Source: an uncultured Erysipelotrichaceae bacterium (GTDB taxonomy: Bacteria; Bacillota_I; Bacilli_A; RF39; UBA660). From it: a stretch of 20,121 bases of DNA. Under the pieces are notes generated by a model. The model ran no database searches. It was not told the DNA's origin and saw only the letters and a list, made by a program, of their open reading frames with translations. The stretch is taken from contig CADBSI010000078.1 of NCBI GenBank assembly GCA_902797275.1, forward strand, positions 1 through 20,121, given 5' to 3'. The position numbers and the translations under genes were made by a program. This document shows, piece by piece, positions 7,360 through 14,523 of the stretch (its first letter is position 1; every line of letters begins with the position of its first letter).

Positions 7360-8715
7360 ATGGAAAAAATTAAAAATATTATAATTTATGCTTGTGATGA
7401 AAAGAAAACATATGCTATTGCAATTAATGAAGATGATAAAAGAAAGATAATTACTGATTCTTTAGAACTTAGAAAAACAGTTTTTGCTTTATATGGAAAT
7501 GTTGTTGGTAAAAGTACTAGTGATTTTAGAGAAGCCGTTAAGCATTTACTTAATTCAAAACATTTATTAGTTAGTAATGACAATGTAATAGTTGAAATAC
7601 ATTATAACAAAGAGGATGATATAACTAAAAATGTTGAAGTAAAAAGATTAGATGGAACTAAAACAGTTATAACTGCAGATCAAGATGATTTTGAAGAGAA
7701 ACTTAAAAATGTTATAAATGAAGTAACTACTACATATGGTAGTAAAGAAGCATTAACTGATTTAAATATTTTCACATTCGAAAATGTTACCTCAACAAAA
7801 CAAGCAACAGTTGAAAACGAAAGTACACAAGAAGAAAATGAAACAGAAGAGGCTGAAGAAGAACAAAATTTTGATGAAGAAGAAATAGAAGAAGCTGTAG
7901 AAAGAAGAAATCCTGGAGTTAAAAAATTTAAAATATTTAAAAGAGGACTTGCTTTAGCGGTAGCAGTTGCCTTAGGTTTTGGTGCTCATTATCTTTTGAA
8001 AAAAGATAATGAAACTAAATACATTTATGTTAATCCTGATGCAATTACTACACCAAATCCAGTAGAAAATCCAGAAGATTATACAACACAGTATCCAGAT
8101 TTTCCTGATGAAGAATTACCAACTCCTACAGAAGAGCCTAGTTTCAATTTTGATTATACGCCTATTACTGAAAAAAATAGCTTTTTAGTTAAATTAATTC
8201 ATGATAATGGAATGGAAGAAACTACTTATATGGAAGTATCTTATAATGACATTTGTTTTTACGCTTCAAATTCAGCTAACGAAATAATGAATTATATAGC
8301 TTATCCTGAAGAAAATGGTAAACCAAGTGTAGGTATTTGTGTTGCTTATTCTTATAGTATTGATGATCCTAAAGAAAAATCTTATGTATCTTATATTGAA
8401 AATATTAGAAATACATTAGTGGCTTCATATTTTGCAGGTCAAATGGACAGTTATAATGAGTATTCAAGAAGAGGTTGTGTTGGAATAATGGCTTATCTTG
8501 GTGATGATGTATCAATAGAAAATGGTGGTTATGCTGTACGTTATAGTGATTTATCACCTGAAACAAAAGATGTTGTTACTAAAATATTTAAAGATATACT
8601 AGATATGTCTCAAAACACTACATTCGAATATAATGGTCAAACTTATGGTTTCTATGATGCGCAAACAGTTGTGTATTCACAAATAGATGCTCTTGAAGAA
8701 ACTATGACAAAATAA
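7360..8715 (+). CDS. Single-pass membrane protein of unknown function, 451 aa
   Basis: I do not recognise a family. Four parts can be seen. A soluble N-terminal domain of about 145 residues starts with a beta strand and has many charged residues. A low-complexity acidic linker (about 151-182) is rich in Glu. A basic patch and one membrane span (about 188-213) follow. Then comes an extracytoplasmic region, with a Pro/Thr/Asn-rich stalk (225-268) and a mixed alpha/beta domain to the end. That domain contains two Cys (299 and 327) and a third at 373. There is no cleavable signal peptide, so the N-terminal domain should be in the cytoplasm. The gene stands alone between its own promoter and terminator. 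The layout recalls membrane sensors or anti-sigma-like proteins, but no motif supports a function. Confidence 0.8.
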   Translation: MEKIKNIIIYACDEKKTYAIAINEDDKRKIITDSLELRKTVFALYGNVVGKSTSDFREAVKHLLNSKHLLVSNDNVIVEIHYNKEDDITKNVEVKRLDGTKTVITADQDDFEEKLKNVINEVTTTYGSKEALTDLNIFTFENVTSTKQATVENESTQEENETEEAEEEQNFDEEEIEEAVERRNPGVKKFKIFKRGLALAVAVALGFGAHYLLKKDNETKYIYVNPDAITTPNPVENPEDYTTQYPDFPDEELPTPTEEPSFNFDYTPITEKNSFLVKLIHDNGMEETTYMEVSYNDICFYASNSANEIMNYIAYPEENGKPSVGICVAYSYSIDDPKEKSYVSYIENIRNTLVASYFAGQMDSYNEYSRRGCVGIMAYLGDDVSIENGGYAVRYSDLSPETKDVVTKIFKDILDMSQNTTFEYNGQTYGFYDAQTVVYSQIDALEETMTK

Positions 8716-8723
8716 AAATTATT

Positions 8724-8750
8724 AGTCAAAACTTGGTTTTGACTTTTTTC
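8724..8750 (+). terminator. Intrinsic terminator after the 451-aa membrane protein gene
   Basis: A perfect 9-bp stem, AGTCAAAAC with GTTTTGACT, has a 3-base loop and is followed by a run of T. It lies 9 bases after the stop codon. Confidence 0.85.
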
Positions 8751-8767
8751 TTTATTTGTAGTATTCT
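8739..8767 (+). promoter_or_regulatory. Promoter of the aldolase-murA operon, nested in the preceding terminator
   Basis: TTGACT (8739-8744) lies in the right arm of the terminator stem and is followed after 17 bases by TATTCT (8762-8767). Transcription would start near the GGTGGGTGAT ribosome binding site, giving a very short leader. Confidence 0.5.
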
Positions 8768-8783
8768 TTAGGTGGGTGATTTA

Positions 8784-9620
8784 ATGTTAGTAAATAGTAA
8801 AAAAATGTTGAAAGAAGCTAAAAAAAATAAAAAAGCTGTTTTTCAATTTAATATAAATAATTTAGAATGGACTAGATATATTTTAGAAGAATGTGATAAA
8901 TTAAAAGTACCAGTTATTTTAGGAGTATCAGAAGGTGCTATAAAATATATGGGTGGTTATAATGTTGTTGCAGCTTTATGTTATAGTTTAATAAGTGATT
9001 TAAATATTAAAACTGATGTATGTTTACATTTAGATCATGGAAGTAGTTTAGAAAGTTGTAAAATGGCAATTGCAGCTGGATTTAATTCTGTTATGATTGA
9101 TGGTTCTTCTCTTCCTTTTGATGAAAACGTTGAACTAGTAAAAGAAGTAGTATCACTTGCTAAAAATCAAGATGTAGCAGTTGAAGCTGAAATTGGTTCT
9201 ATGGGTAGTATCGGTTCTAATGGATTAAAAATTGGAACTAATACTACTTTAGAAGCTTGTGTAAATTTTGTTACAGAAACAGGAATAGATTCAGTTGCTG
9301 CTAGTGTTGGAACAGTTCATGGAATATATAAGGGAGAATTAAATATTGATTATAAATTAATTAAAAGTTTAGCTGATGAATTACTTGTTCCTTTAGTTCT
9401 TCATGGAGGATCAGGCTTGTCTAATGAAACCTTAAAAAAATGTGTAGAATCAGGTATAACTAAAATTAATATTAATTCTGATATTCAAGAATCTTGGAGT
9501 TTAGAAGTTAAAAAATATTTACAAGAAAATCCTGATGTAATTGATCCAAGAAAAATTATTGGTAGTGGTAAGGAAGCTATTAAAAATGTGGTTGCTTCTA
9601 AAATTAACATAAATAATTAA
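8784..9620 (+). CDS. fba: Class II fructose-bisphosphate (ketose-bisphosphate) aldolase
   Basis: The enzyme is a zinc-dependent aldolase that splits a ketose bisphosphate into dihydroxyacetone phosphate and an aldehyde phosphate, probably in glycolysis. With the ATG at 8784 it has 278 residues. Visible motifs are the catalytic Asp84 and zinc His85 in HLDHG, Glu136 in EAEIGSMG, zinc His179 in GTVHGIYKG, His207 in VLHGGSG and the phosphate-binding 'ININSDI' (228-234). The loop after GSMG is short and lacks the QEDD found in many FbaA proteins, so tagatose-bisphosphate cannot be excluded as substrate. A GTG four codons upstream lies inside the ribosome binding site and is not the start. murA follows after 26 bases. 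fba beside a murA is also the Bacillus subtilis order. Confidence 0.92.
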   Translation: MLVNSKKMLKEAKKNKKAVFQFNINNLEWTRYILEECDKLKVPVILGVSEGAIKYMGGYNVVAALCYSLISDLNIKTDVCLHLDHGSSLESCKMAIAAGFNSVMIDGSSLPFDENVELVKEVVSLAKNQDVAVEAEIGSMGSIGSNGLKIGTNTTLEACVNFVTETGIDSVAASVGTVHGIYKGELNIDYKLIKSLADELLVPLVLHGGSGLSNETLKKCVESGITKININSDIQESWSLEVKKYLQENPDVIDPRKIIGSGKEAIKNVVASKININN

Positions 9621-9646
9621 GAAAAATAAAATATAGTGGTGATGAA

Positions 9647-10897
9647 ATGCAAAGATTAAAAATACAAGGTAATCAAAAATTAACAGGAACGGTAAGAATA
9701 AGTGGTGCTAAAAATAGTGCTGTTGCCTTAATACCAGCTGCTTTACTTACAAGTGATAAAACAACTTTATGTAATATTCCTAATATATTAGATATTGATT
9801 ACTTAGAAAAAACTTTAAATTATTTAGGTGCTAAAGTTAATCGTGCTAGTGGAAGTATGGTAATTGATGCATCTAATCTTAAAAATTTAGAAATACCGGA
9901 AGAATTATCTAGTAAACTTCGAGCTTCCTATTATTTCATGGCAGTTTTACTTGCTAGATATAAACAGGTAAAAATGCATTTTCCAGGAGGATGTAAAATA
10001 GGTAGTAGACCAATTGATCAAACCTTAAAAGCTTTTAAATCTTTAGGAGCAACTGTTAATGAAGAAAACGATATTTATACAATTGAAGCTGATAAATTAA
10101 TTGGTTCTGAAATAAAACTCGATATGCCAAGTGTAGGTGCTACCATTAATGCTATTTTAGTTGCTGTATTAGCTGAGGGAACAACAATTATAAAAAATGC
10201 AGCTAAAGAACCAGAAATAAGTGATTTAGTTTCTATGTTAAAGAAAATGGGAGCTAAGATAACAGGAGACGGAACTGAAGAAATTACTATATATGGTGTT
10301 AAAGAACTAACTGGATGTAATCATGATATAATTCCTGATCGCATAGAAACAGGAACTTATACTATAATTGGAGCTTTACTTGGAAACTATTTAAAAATAG
10401 ATAACATTGTTCCAGAACATATTAAAAGTTTAACAGATGCTTTAGAAAGTATGGGTTCTGATTTAGAAATACATGATGATTATTTAATAATTAATAGTTC
10501 TAAGTTGAATGCAATTTCTTTAGAAACTTCAGGTTATCCTGGATTTCCAACCGATTTACAACAACCATTTGTAAGTCTTCTAACCCAAGCAAAAGGAAAA
10601 AGTACTATGACAGAAACTATATATGAGAATAGATTCATGAATATTCCTTACTTGAATAAAATGGGAGCTAGTATTCATACTGAAAATAAAACAGCAACTA
10701 TTCTTGGTCCTACTAAATTAACAGGTAAAGAAGTAGTAGCAACTGATTTAAGAGCAGGAGCATCTCTTTTAATAGCTGGTTTAGTAGCAAATGGTGAAAC
10801 AATAATTACCGAAATTAATCATTTATTAAGAGGATACGAGGAAATAGTAGAAAAACTGACAAATATAGGTGCTAAAATAGAGATTGAAGAAATATAA
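9647..10897 (+). CDS. murA: UDP-N-acetylglucosamine 1-carboxyvinyltransferase MurA
   Basis: MurA adds enolpyruvate from phosphoenolpyruvate to UDP-GlcNAc, the first committed step of peptidoglycan precursor synthesis, in the cytoplasm. The 416-residue length is typical. GAKNSAV (20-26) includes Lys22 and Asn23 of the active site. The catalytic, fosfomycin-reactive Cys116 is in PGGCKIGSRPIDQ, and the late 'TDLRAGASLLIAGL' block is present. GGTGAT precedes the ATG. It follows the aldolase, as murAB (murZ) does in Bacillus, so if a second murA exists elsewhere this is more likely the murAB-type copy. Confidence 0.96.
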   Translation: MQRLKIQGNQKLTGTVRISGAKNSAVALIPAALLTSDKTTLCNIPNILDIDYLEKTLNYLGAKVNRASGSMVIDASNLKNLEIPEELSSKLRASYYFMAVLLARYKQVKMHFPGGCKIGSRPIDQTLKAFKSLGATVNEENDIYTIEADKLIGSEIKLDMPSVGATINAILVAVLAEGTTIIKNAAKEPEISDLVSMLKKMGAKITGDGTEEITIYGVKELTGCNHDIIPDRIETGTYTIIGALLGNYLKIDNIVPEHIKSLTDALESMGSDLEIHDDYLIINSSKLNAISLETSGYPGFPTDLQQPFVSLLTQAKGKSTMTETIYENRFMNIPYLNKMGASIHTENKTATILGPTKLTGKEVVATDLRAGASLLIAGLVANGETIITEINHLLRGYEEIVEKLTNIGAKIEIEEI

Positions 10898-10930
10898 TAT
10901 ATTGCTTTAATCTTTTATTTTGGAGGAATC

Positions 10931-11620
10931 ATGAAAAAACTAATAGTTCTATTTTCAGTCATATTTTTAACTTTCATAATTTATAAGGTAAACGCCAATA
11001 ACTTAATTGATTATATGTCTATAGGAGATAGTTTGGATCTTGGAATAAATTCCTATGGTAATAATACTTATAGTTATCATGATTATTTAAAGAATTATTT
11101 AGATAACAACAATTTATTACATAAAACATCTTTTTATTATTCTAAACCAAATTATAAAATAGAAGAATTATTAAACGATATAGAAAACAACAAAGAAATA
11201 ATTTATGATGATAAAACTTATAATATAAAAAAAGAATTAAGAGAAGCAGATTTAATAACTATTTCAATTGGTATGGATGAATTAGTAAATAAAATTGAAA
11301 GTAATATAACAAGCAGTGATATTGATACTTTAGTAAATAATATGGATTTATTAGTTTCTAATATAAAGAAAATATCATCTTCCAATATTGTTTTAATAGG
11401 TTATTACAATCCTTATCTTGATAATTTAAAAGTTAATAAAATCTTTTCATATATAAATGACAGATATAAAGAATTAGCAAATAAATATAAAATAAATTAC
11501 ATAGATATATTAAATTTAAATAGTAATAAAGAATATTTGCCTAATTATAAAGATTATCATTTAAATTCTAAAGGATACTTAAAAATAGCTAGTAAAATAA
11601 TTGAAAAATTAGATTATTAG
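10931..11620 (+). CDS. Secreted or anchored SGNH/GDSL-type hydrolase, degenerate active site
   Basis: The 229-residue protein has an N-terminal signal or anchor segment (about 4-18) and then an SGNH fold. The nucleophile block is IGDSLDLG with Ser34. The block that normally reads G-x-N-D is GMDE (114-117), so the catalytic Asn is replaced by Asp. The C-terminal block is KDYHLNSKGY with His210, where the acidic residue is two rather than three positions before the His. SGNH proteins are esterases or acyl-group hydrolases acting on lipids, polysaccharides or the cell wall. The substrate is unknown and activity is uncertain. TGGAGGAATC precedes the ATG. No terminator separates it from murA, so it may share that transcript. 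Confidence 0.75.
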   Translation: MKKLIVLFSVIFLTFIIYKVNANNLIDYMSIGDSLDLGINSYGNNTYSYHDYLKNYLDNNNLLHKTSFYYSKPNYKIEELLNDIENNKEIIYDDKTYNIKKELREADLITISIGMDELVNKIESNITSSDIDTLVNNMDLLVSNIKKISSSNIVLIGYYNPYLDNLKVNKIFSYINDRYKELANKYKINYIDILNLNSNKEYLPNYKDYHLNSKGYLKIASKIIEKLDY

Positions 11621-11640
11621 GTAAAAATATATGAAAATAC

Positions 11641-11669
11641 TTGATTTTTTTAATATTTTCTGATATCTT
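11641..11669 (+). promoter_or_regulatory. Promoter of rpmE
   Basis: TTGATT (11641-11646), a 17-base spacer and TATCTT (11664-11669) preceded by TGA form an extended -10 promoter. The transcript would carry a leader of about 50 bases before rpmE. Confidence 0.55.
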
Positions 11670-11690
11670 ATATAAGAAATATTTATTACT

Positions 11691-11708
11691 ATGAATTGTT
11701 TAATTCAT
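11691..11708 (+). promoter_or_regulatory. Leader hairpin before rpmE
   Basis: ATGAATT and AATTCAT form a perfect 7-bp stem with a GTTT loop, ending 2 bases before the AAGGAGA region that serves rpmE. L31 genes in Firmicutes can have autoregulatory leader RNAs; whether this is one is a guess from position. Confidence 0.35.
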
Positions 11709-11724
11709 GGCGAAAGGAGATAAG

Positions 11725-11934
11725 ATGAAAAAGAATATCCATCCAGAAAGTTATGAAGTAGAAGTTACTTGTGCTTGTGGAGAAAAATTTAAAGCAATGT
11801 CAACTAAAAAAGAAATTAATGTTGAAGTTTGTTCAAAATGTCATCCATTCTATACAGGAAAACAAAGTAGAGCTTCTAAAGCAGGACGTGTTGACAAATT
11901 TAATAAAAAATATGGTTTTGAAAAAAGCAATTAG
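11725..11934 (+). CDS. rpmE: 50S ribosomal protein L31 (zinc-binding form)
   Basis: L31 is a large-subunit protein that helps bridge the subunits. The 69-residue product starts MKKNIHPESY and has the zinc ligands C16, C18, C36 and C39 (TCACGEKF and CSKCHPFYTG), so it is the zinc-containing (C+) type. It ends with the usual basic 'SKAGRVDKFNKKYG'. The start is the ATG at 11725, because AAAGGAGA lies 5 bases before it; the in-frame ATG at 11707 precedes that site and would add six atypical residues. A terminator overlaps the stop codon. Confidence 0.96.
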   Translation: MKKNIHPESYEVEVTCACGEKFKAMSTKKEINVEVCSKCHPFYTGKQSRASKAGRVDKFNKKYGFEKSN

Positions 11935-11946
11935 GCTTTTTTTTTT
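11921..11946 (+). terminator. Intrinsic terminator of rpmE
   Basis: AAAAAAGC pairs with GCTTTTTT over a 6-base loop, and the T run continues to ten T. The rpmE stop codon is in the loop. Confidence 0.75.
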
Positions 11947-11956
11947 AAACAATTTA

Positions 11957-11965
11957 TGATATATT
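11957..11965 (+). promoter_or_regulatory. Extended -10 promoter for rpiB
   Basis: TGATATATT (hexamer 11960-11965) lies 17 bases before the rpiB ATG. The only -35 candidate at 17-base spacing is the T run of the rpmE terminator. Confidence 0.45.
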
Positions 11966-11981
11966 TAAACTGGTGATGAAA

Positions 11982-12446
11982 ATGGAAAAAATTAAATTAG
12001 GATTTGCATCTGATCATAGAGGCTATGAATTAAAACAAGAATTAATTGATTATTTTAAAACCAAAGATTATATAATTGATATAACTGATTGTGGAACTGA
12101 TTCATCAACTTCTTGTGATTATCCAGATTATGCTTTTATTTTAGGTCATGCAATTACTAATAAAATAGTTGACTTTGGTGTTAGTATATGTGGATCGGGA
12201 ATTGGTATTAGTATTGCTATGAATAAAATAAAAGGTGTTTATTGTGCTAAAGTAAGTAGTAGTTTAGAAGCAAGATATACAAGACTTGATAACGATACTA
12301 ACTGCGTTGCTATATCAGCTGATACACCTTTAGAAAAAGCTAAAGAAATAGTTGAAACATTTATTAAAACAGATTTTTCTAATTTAGATAGACATAAAAG
12401 AAGAATAGAAAAAGTTAAAAAAATTGAGGAAAATTTATATGACTAA
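11982..12446 (+). CDS. rpiB: Ribose-5-phosphate isomerase B
   Basis: RpiB interconverts ribose 5-phosphate and ribulose 5-phosphate in the pentose phosphate pathway. The 154-residue protein has the RpiB/LacAB signature: ASDHRGYELK with Asp11 and His12, the DYPDYA region (46-51), the active-site Cys70 in ICGSGIGISIAMNKIKG, and 'ARYTRLDNDTN' with Asn104 near the usual phosphate-binding site. The ATG at 11982 is chosen because GGTGAT is 4 bases before it; GTG 11973 and ATG 11976 overlap that site. The paralogues LacA and LacB are related, but the lone copy and the context favour RpiB. It overlaps the next gene by 8 bases. Confidence 0.92.
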   Translation: MEKIKLGFASDHRGYELKQELIDYFKTKDYIIDITDCGTDSSTSCDYPDYAFILGHAITNKIVDFGVSICGSGIGISIAMNKIKGVYCAKVSSSLEARYTRLDNDTNCVAISADTPLEKAKEIVETFIKTDFSNLDRHKRRIEKVKKIEENLYD

Positions 12447-12630
12447 GTTTATTTTATATGTTTTAGTAAGTATTATTACTTTTTGGGCAATGGATGGAAT
12501 TAATATAAATGAATTTTTTAAAAAAGGACAAGTTATTAAAGCTAGAGTTATGTATTTTTTAATTCTATTATCTATTATATACTTAGTTACTAATTTTATT
12601 TATGATTTTGTTTATTTAAAAATATTTTAA
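12439..12630 (+). CDS. DUF1146 family small membrane protein (YwzB-like)
   Basis: This 63-residue protein has two membrane spans (about 3-19 and 38-57) joined by a basic loop with 'FFKKGQV..ARVMY', which is the DUF1146 pattern. The start is the ATG at 12439, preceded by GAGGA; this codon lies inside the end of rpiB, giving an 8-base overlap. In Bacillus subtilis the homologue ywzB lies between the atp operon and the spoIIQ-mbl region, so the position just before spoIIQ and mbl is conserved. The function is unknown. Confidence 0.85.
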   Translation: MTKFILYVLVSIITFWAMDGININEFFKKGQVIKARVMYFLILLSIIYLVTNFIYDFVYLKIF

Positions 12631-12636
12631 AAATTT

Positions 12637-12665
12637 GTATAAAAAAATAAGTTCAGGAAATACTT
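12637..12665 (+). promoter_or_regulatory. Candidate sigma-F promoter of the spoIIQ-like gene
   Basis: GTATA (12637-12641) followed after 14 bases by GGAAATACTT (12656-12665) fits the sigma-F pattern GYATA / GGNNANAHTR except at the last base. Transcription would start close to the GAGGTGA ribosome binding site. The expected regulator for spoIIQ is sigma-F, which supports the call, but the spacing leaves a very short leader. Confidence 0.4.
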
Positions 12666-12682
12666 TAAATGAGGTGAATTTT

Positions 12683-13306
12683 ATGAAATTAAAATCATTT
12701 GTATTTCCTGTTTTATATATTTCTTTAATATTTACAGTTATTGTAGGTTTATATTTTACTAGTAAAGTTTTAAAACAAAGTGATAATAATTCTTTAAAAG
12801 ATATTACATATGTATCAAAAACTATTTTAGATAATACTATTCCTGTTATAAGTGTTGATGATACTATTGCAAATCCATATACAGGTGATAATGTTAAAAT
12901 AGCTAGATATTTCTATAATCTAGAAGATGATATGGATAGACAAAAAGAATCAATTGTTTATTATAATGATACTTATATGCAAAGTAGTGGTATTGATTAT
13001 ACAAGTGAAAATAGCTTTGATGTTATTAGTATATTAGAAGGTGTAGTAATTGATATAAAAGAAGATGAATTACTTGGTAAAATAGTTGAAATTAAACATA
13101 CTAATGAATTAGTATCTAGTTATGCAGGTTTATCTGAAATAAATGTTTCTAAAGGAGAAAATATTACTAAAGACATGAAAATAGGTAAATCAGGAAGTAA
13201 TAAGATTAATGAATCTTTAGGTAATCATTTACATTTTGAAGTATATAAAAATGGTGTTAATATTGATCCACTTAAAGTAATAGGTAAAAAATTAGGTGAT
13301 ATTTAA
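12683..13306 (+). CDS. spoIIQ: SpoIIQ-like forespore membrane protein with degenerate M23 (LytM) domain
   Basis: SpoIIQ sits in the forespore membrane and binds SpoIIIAH across the intermembrane space to build the feeding-tube channel. The 207-residue protein has one membrane span (about 8-26), a linker and a LytM domain from about residue 90. LytM needs H-x-G-x-D and H-x-H. Here the first reads S101-S-G-I-D105, so the zinc His is lost, while NHLH keeps His182 and His184. The YxHL motif reads YAGL (147-150). This loss resembles Bacillus SpoIIQ, which also lacks a zinc His. The position immediately before mbl supports the name; spoIIID, which lies between them in Bacillus, is absent. The start follows GAGGTGA; an earlier in-frame ATG has no such site. 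Confidence 0.8.
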   Translation: MKLKSFVFPVLYISLIFTVIVGLYFTSKVLKQSDNNSLKDITYVSKTILDNTIPVISVDDTIANPYTGDNVKIARYFYNLEDDMDRQKESIVYYNDTYMQSSGIDYTSENSFDVISILEGVVIDIKEDELLGKIVEIKHTNELVSSYAGLSEINVSKGENITKDMKIGKSGSNKINESLGNHLHFEVYKNGVNIDPLKVIGKKLGDI

Positions 13307-13317
13307 TCATCTTTTTT
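13294..13317 (+). terminator. Intrinsic terminator after the spoIIQ-like gene
   Basis: AGGTGAT pairs with ATCATCT (7 bp, one G-U) around a 5-base loop holding most of the stop codon, followed by six T. It separates sporulation transcription from mbl. Confidence 0.6.
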
Positions 13318-13361
13318 AATATTTTTTTTAATATTGGTAATACTATTTTTAGAGGTGAAGA

Positions 13362-14339
13362 ATGAAAGACTTAGGAATTGATTTAGGAACTGCTAATATT
13401 TTAATTTATATAAAAGGTGAAGGAATAGTTTTAAATGAACCAAGTGTTGTAGCAATTGATATGGAGTCAAAAAAGCCACTTGCATTTGGAAGTGATGCTA
13501 ATTTAATGCTTGGTAAAACTCCTTTTAAAGTGAAAGCTATAAGACCTATGAAAGATGGAGTAATTGCTGATTTTCAAATAACTGAGATGATGCTTGATTA
13601 TTTTGTTAATAAAATAAAAGCCAGAGGAATATTTAAGAAGCCTAGAATAGTTATATGTTGTCCAGCTGATACAACCCCTGTTGAAAAAAATGCTATTAAA
13701 GAAGCAGCTGAAAAATTAGGTGCTAAAAAGGTTTATTTAGAGGAAGAACCAAAAGCAGCAGCAATTGGAGTAGGACTTGATATTAGTAAACCAAATGGTA
13801 ATATGATTATTGATATAGGAGGAGGTACTACTGATATTGCTGTTTTATCTCTTGGCGGAATTGTTGTTAGTAGATCTTTAAAAATAGCAGGTAATGTTTT
13901 TGATAATGATATAAAAGAATATATTAAAAATAAATATCGTTTATTAATAGGTGATAAAACTGCTAGTACTATTAAGCATGAAATAGGTTCTGTTTATGAA
14001 AGTGATGATTCAAAAATGGAAGTAAGAGGAAGAGACTTAGAAACAGGATTACCAAGTATAATCGAAATATCTAGTAGTGAGATAGAAGAGGCTTTAGAAG
14101 ACGATGCTCAAAAAATAGTAGTAGCTTGTAAAAGTGTTCTAGAAGAAACTCCTCCAGAATTATCAGCTGATATTATTGAAAATGGAGCTATTTTAACTGG
14201 GGGTGGATCTTTACTAAATGGCTTTAAAGAATTACTAGAAGCTGAACTTAAAATACCAATTTTTCTAGCTGAAAGTCCTTTAACTAGTGTTGCTGAAGGA
14301 ATTGGTATAATGCTTGATAATTTATATATGCTAGATTAA
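13362..14339 (+). CDS. mbl: MreB-family cell-shape protein, Mbl type
   Basis: This bacterial actin forms membrane-bound filaments that guide wall synthesis along the cell length. The 325-residue protein has GIDLGTAN (5-12), 'LNEPSVVAID' (24-33), 'YLEEEPKAAAIG' (125-136), the phosphate-binding DIGGGTTDIAV (151-161), 'PPELSADII' and the adenosine motif GAILTGGGSLL (275-285). ICCP (98-101) and the overall match to Bacillus Mbl, along with the spoIIQ-mbl order, favour Mbl over MreB. The first residues seem to lack the amphipathic extension found in some MreB proteins. AGAGGTGAAG precedes the ATG. A rod or elongated cell is implied. Confidence 0.92.
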   Translation: MKDLGIDLGTANILIYIKGEGIVLNEPSVVAIDMESKKPLAFGSDANLMLGKTPFKVKAIRPMKDGVIADFQITEMMLDYFVNKIKARGIFKKPRIVICCPADTTPVEKNAIKEAAEKLGAKKVYLEEEPKAAAIGVGLDISKPNGNMIIDIGGGTTDIAVLSLGGIVVSRSLKIAGNVFDNDIKEYIKNKYRLLIGDKTASTIKHEIGSVYESDDSKMEVRGRDLETGLPSIIEISSSEIEEALEDDAQKIVVACKSVLEETPPELSADIIENGAILTGGGSLLNGFKELLEAELKIPIFLAESPLTSVAEGIGIMLDNLYMLD

Positions 14340-14449
14340 AAATAGAGAATATTTGATTTATAGATATGTGAGTCTATTGCTCACTTTTTGTTCATAAAAA
14401 TATTTTTACTTTTAACTCCTTATTTTATAAGGATTAAACCTTTAATTAG

Positions 14450-14484
14450 AACTAGGATTTTTCTTTTAAAATACTAGTTTTTTT
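14450..14484 (+). terminator. Intrinsic terminator before tagO
   Basis: AACTAG pairs with CTAGTT. After a G/A mismatch, ATTTT pairs with AAAAT around a 6-base loop, and a T run ends at 14484. It is followed 11 bases later by the tagO extended -10. Confidence 0.6.
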
Positions 14485-14494
14485 ACTCTTAAAG

Positions 14495-14503
14495 TGGTAT
14501 AAT
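14495..14503 (+). promoter_or_regulatory. Extended -10 promoter for tagO
   Basis: TGGTATAAT (TATAAT 14498-14503) stands 20 bases before the tagO ATG. Its -35 position falls in the right arm of the terminator and is not a good match. Confidence 0.55.
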
Positions 14504-14523
14504 TTTTTGTGGAGGTTTTTTTT

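Larger units (their letters stand above)
14340..14523 (+). other. Intergenic region between mbl and tagO with several hairpins
   Basis: This 184-base gap has a weak stem GTGAG/CTCAC followed by T (14368-14389), a perfect 7-bp hairpin TCCTTAT/ATAAGGA (14417-14433), a stronger terminator at 14450-14484 and the tagO promoter. No open frame with a ribosome binding site is evident. Confidence 0.5.

Noticed and set aside
7386..7583. Open frame antisense to the start of the 451-aa membrane protein gene
   Set aside because: No ribosome binding site, and it opposes a gene with a strong promoter.
11771..11959. Second frame inside rpmE
   Set aside because: L31 in the other frame has all four zinc Cys; this frame is Lys/Leu-rich noise that runs through the terminator.
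13294..13361. Remnant of spoIIID between the spoIIQ-like gene and mbl
   Set aside because: Only a terminator and an AT-rich spacer with a poor -10 are present; no coding remnant is seen.
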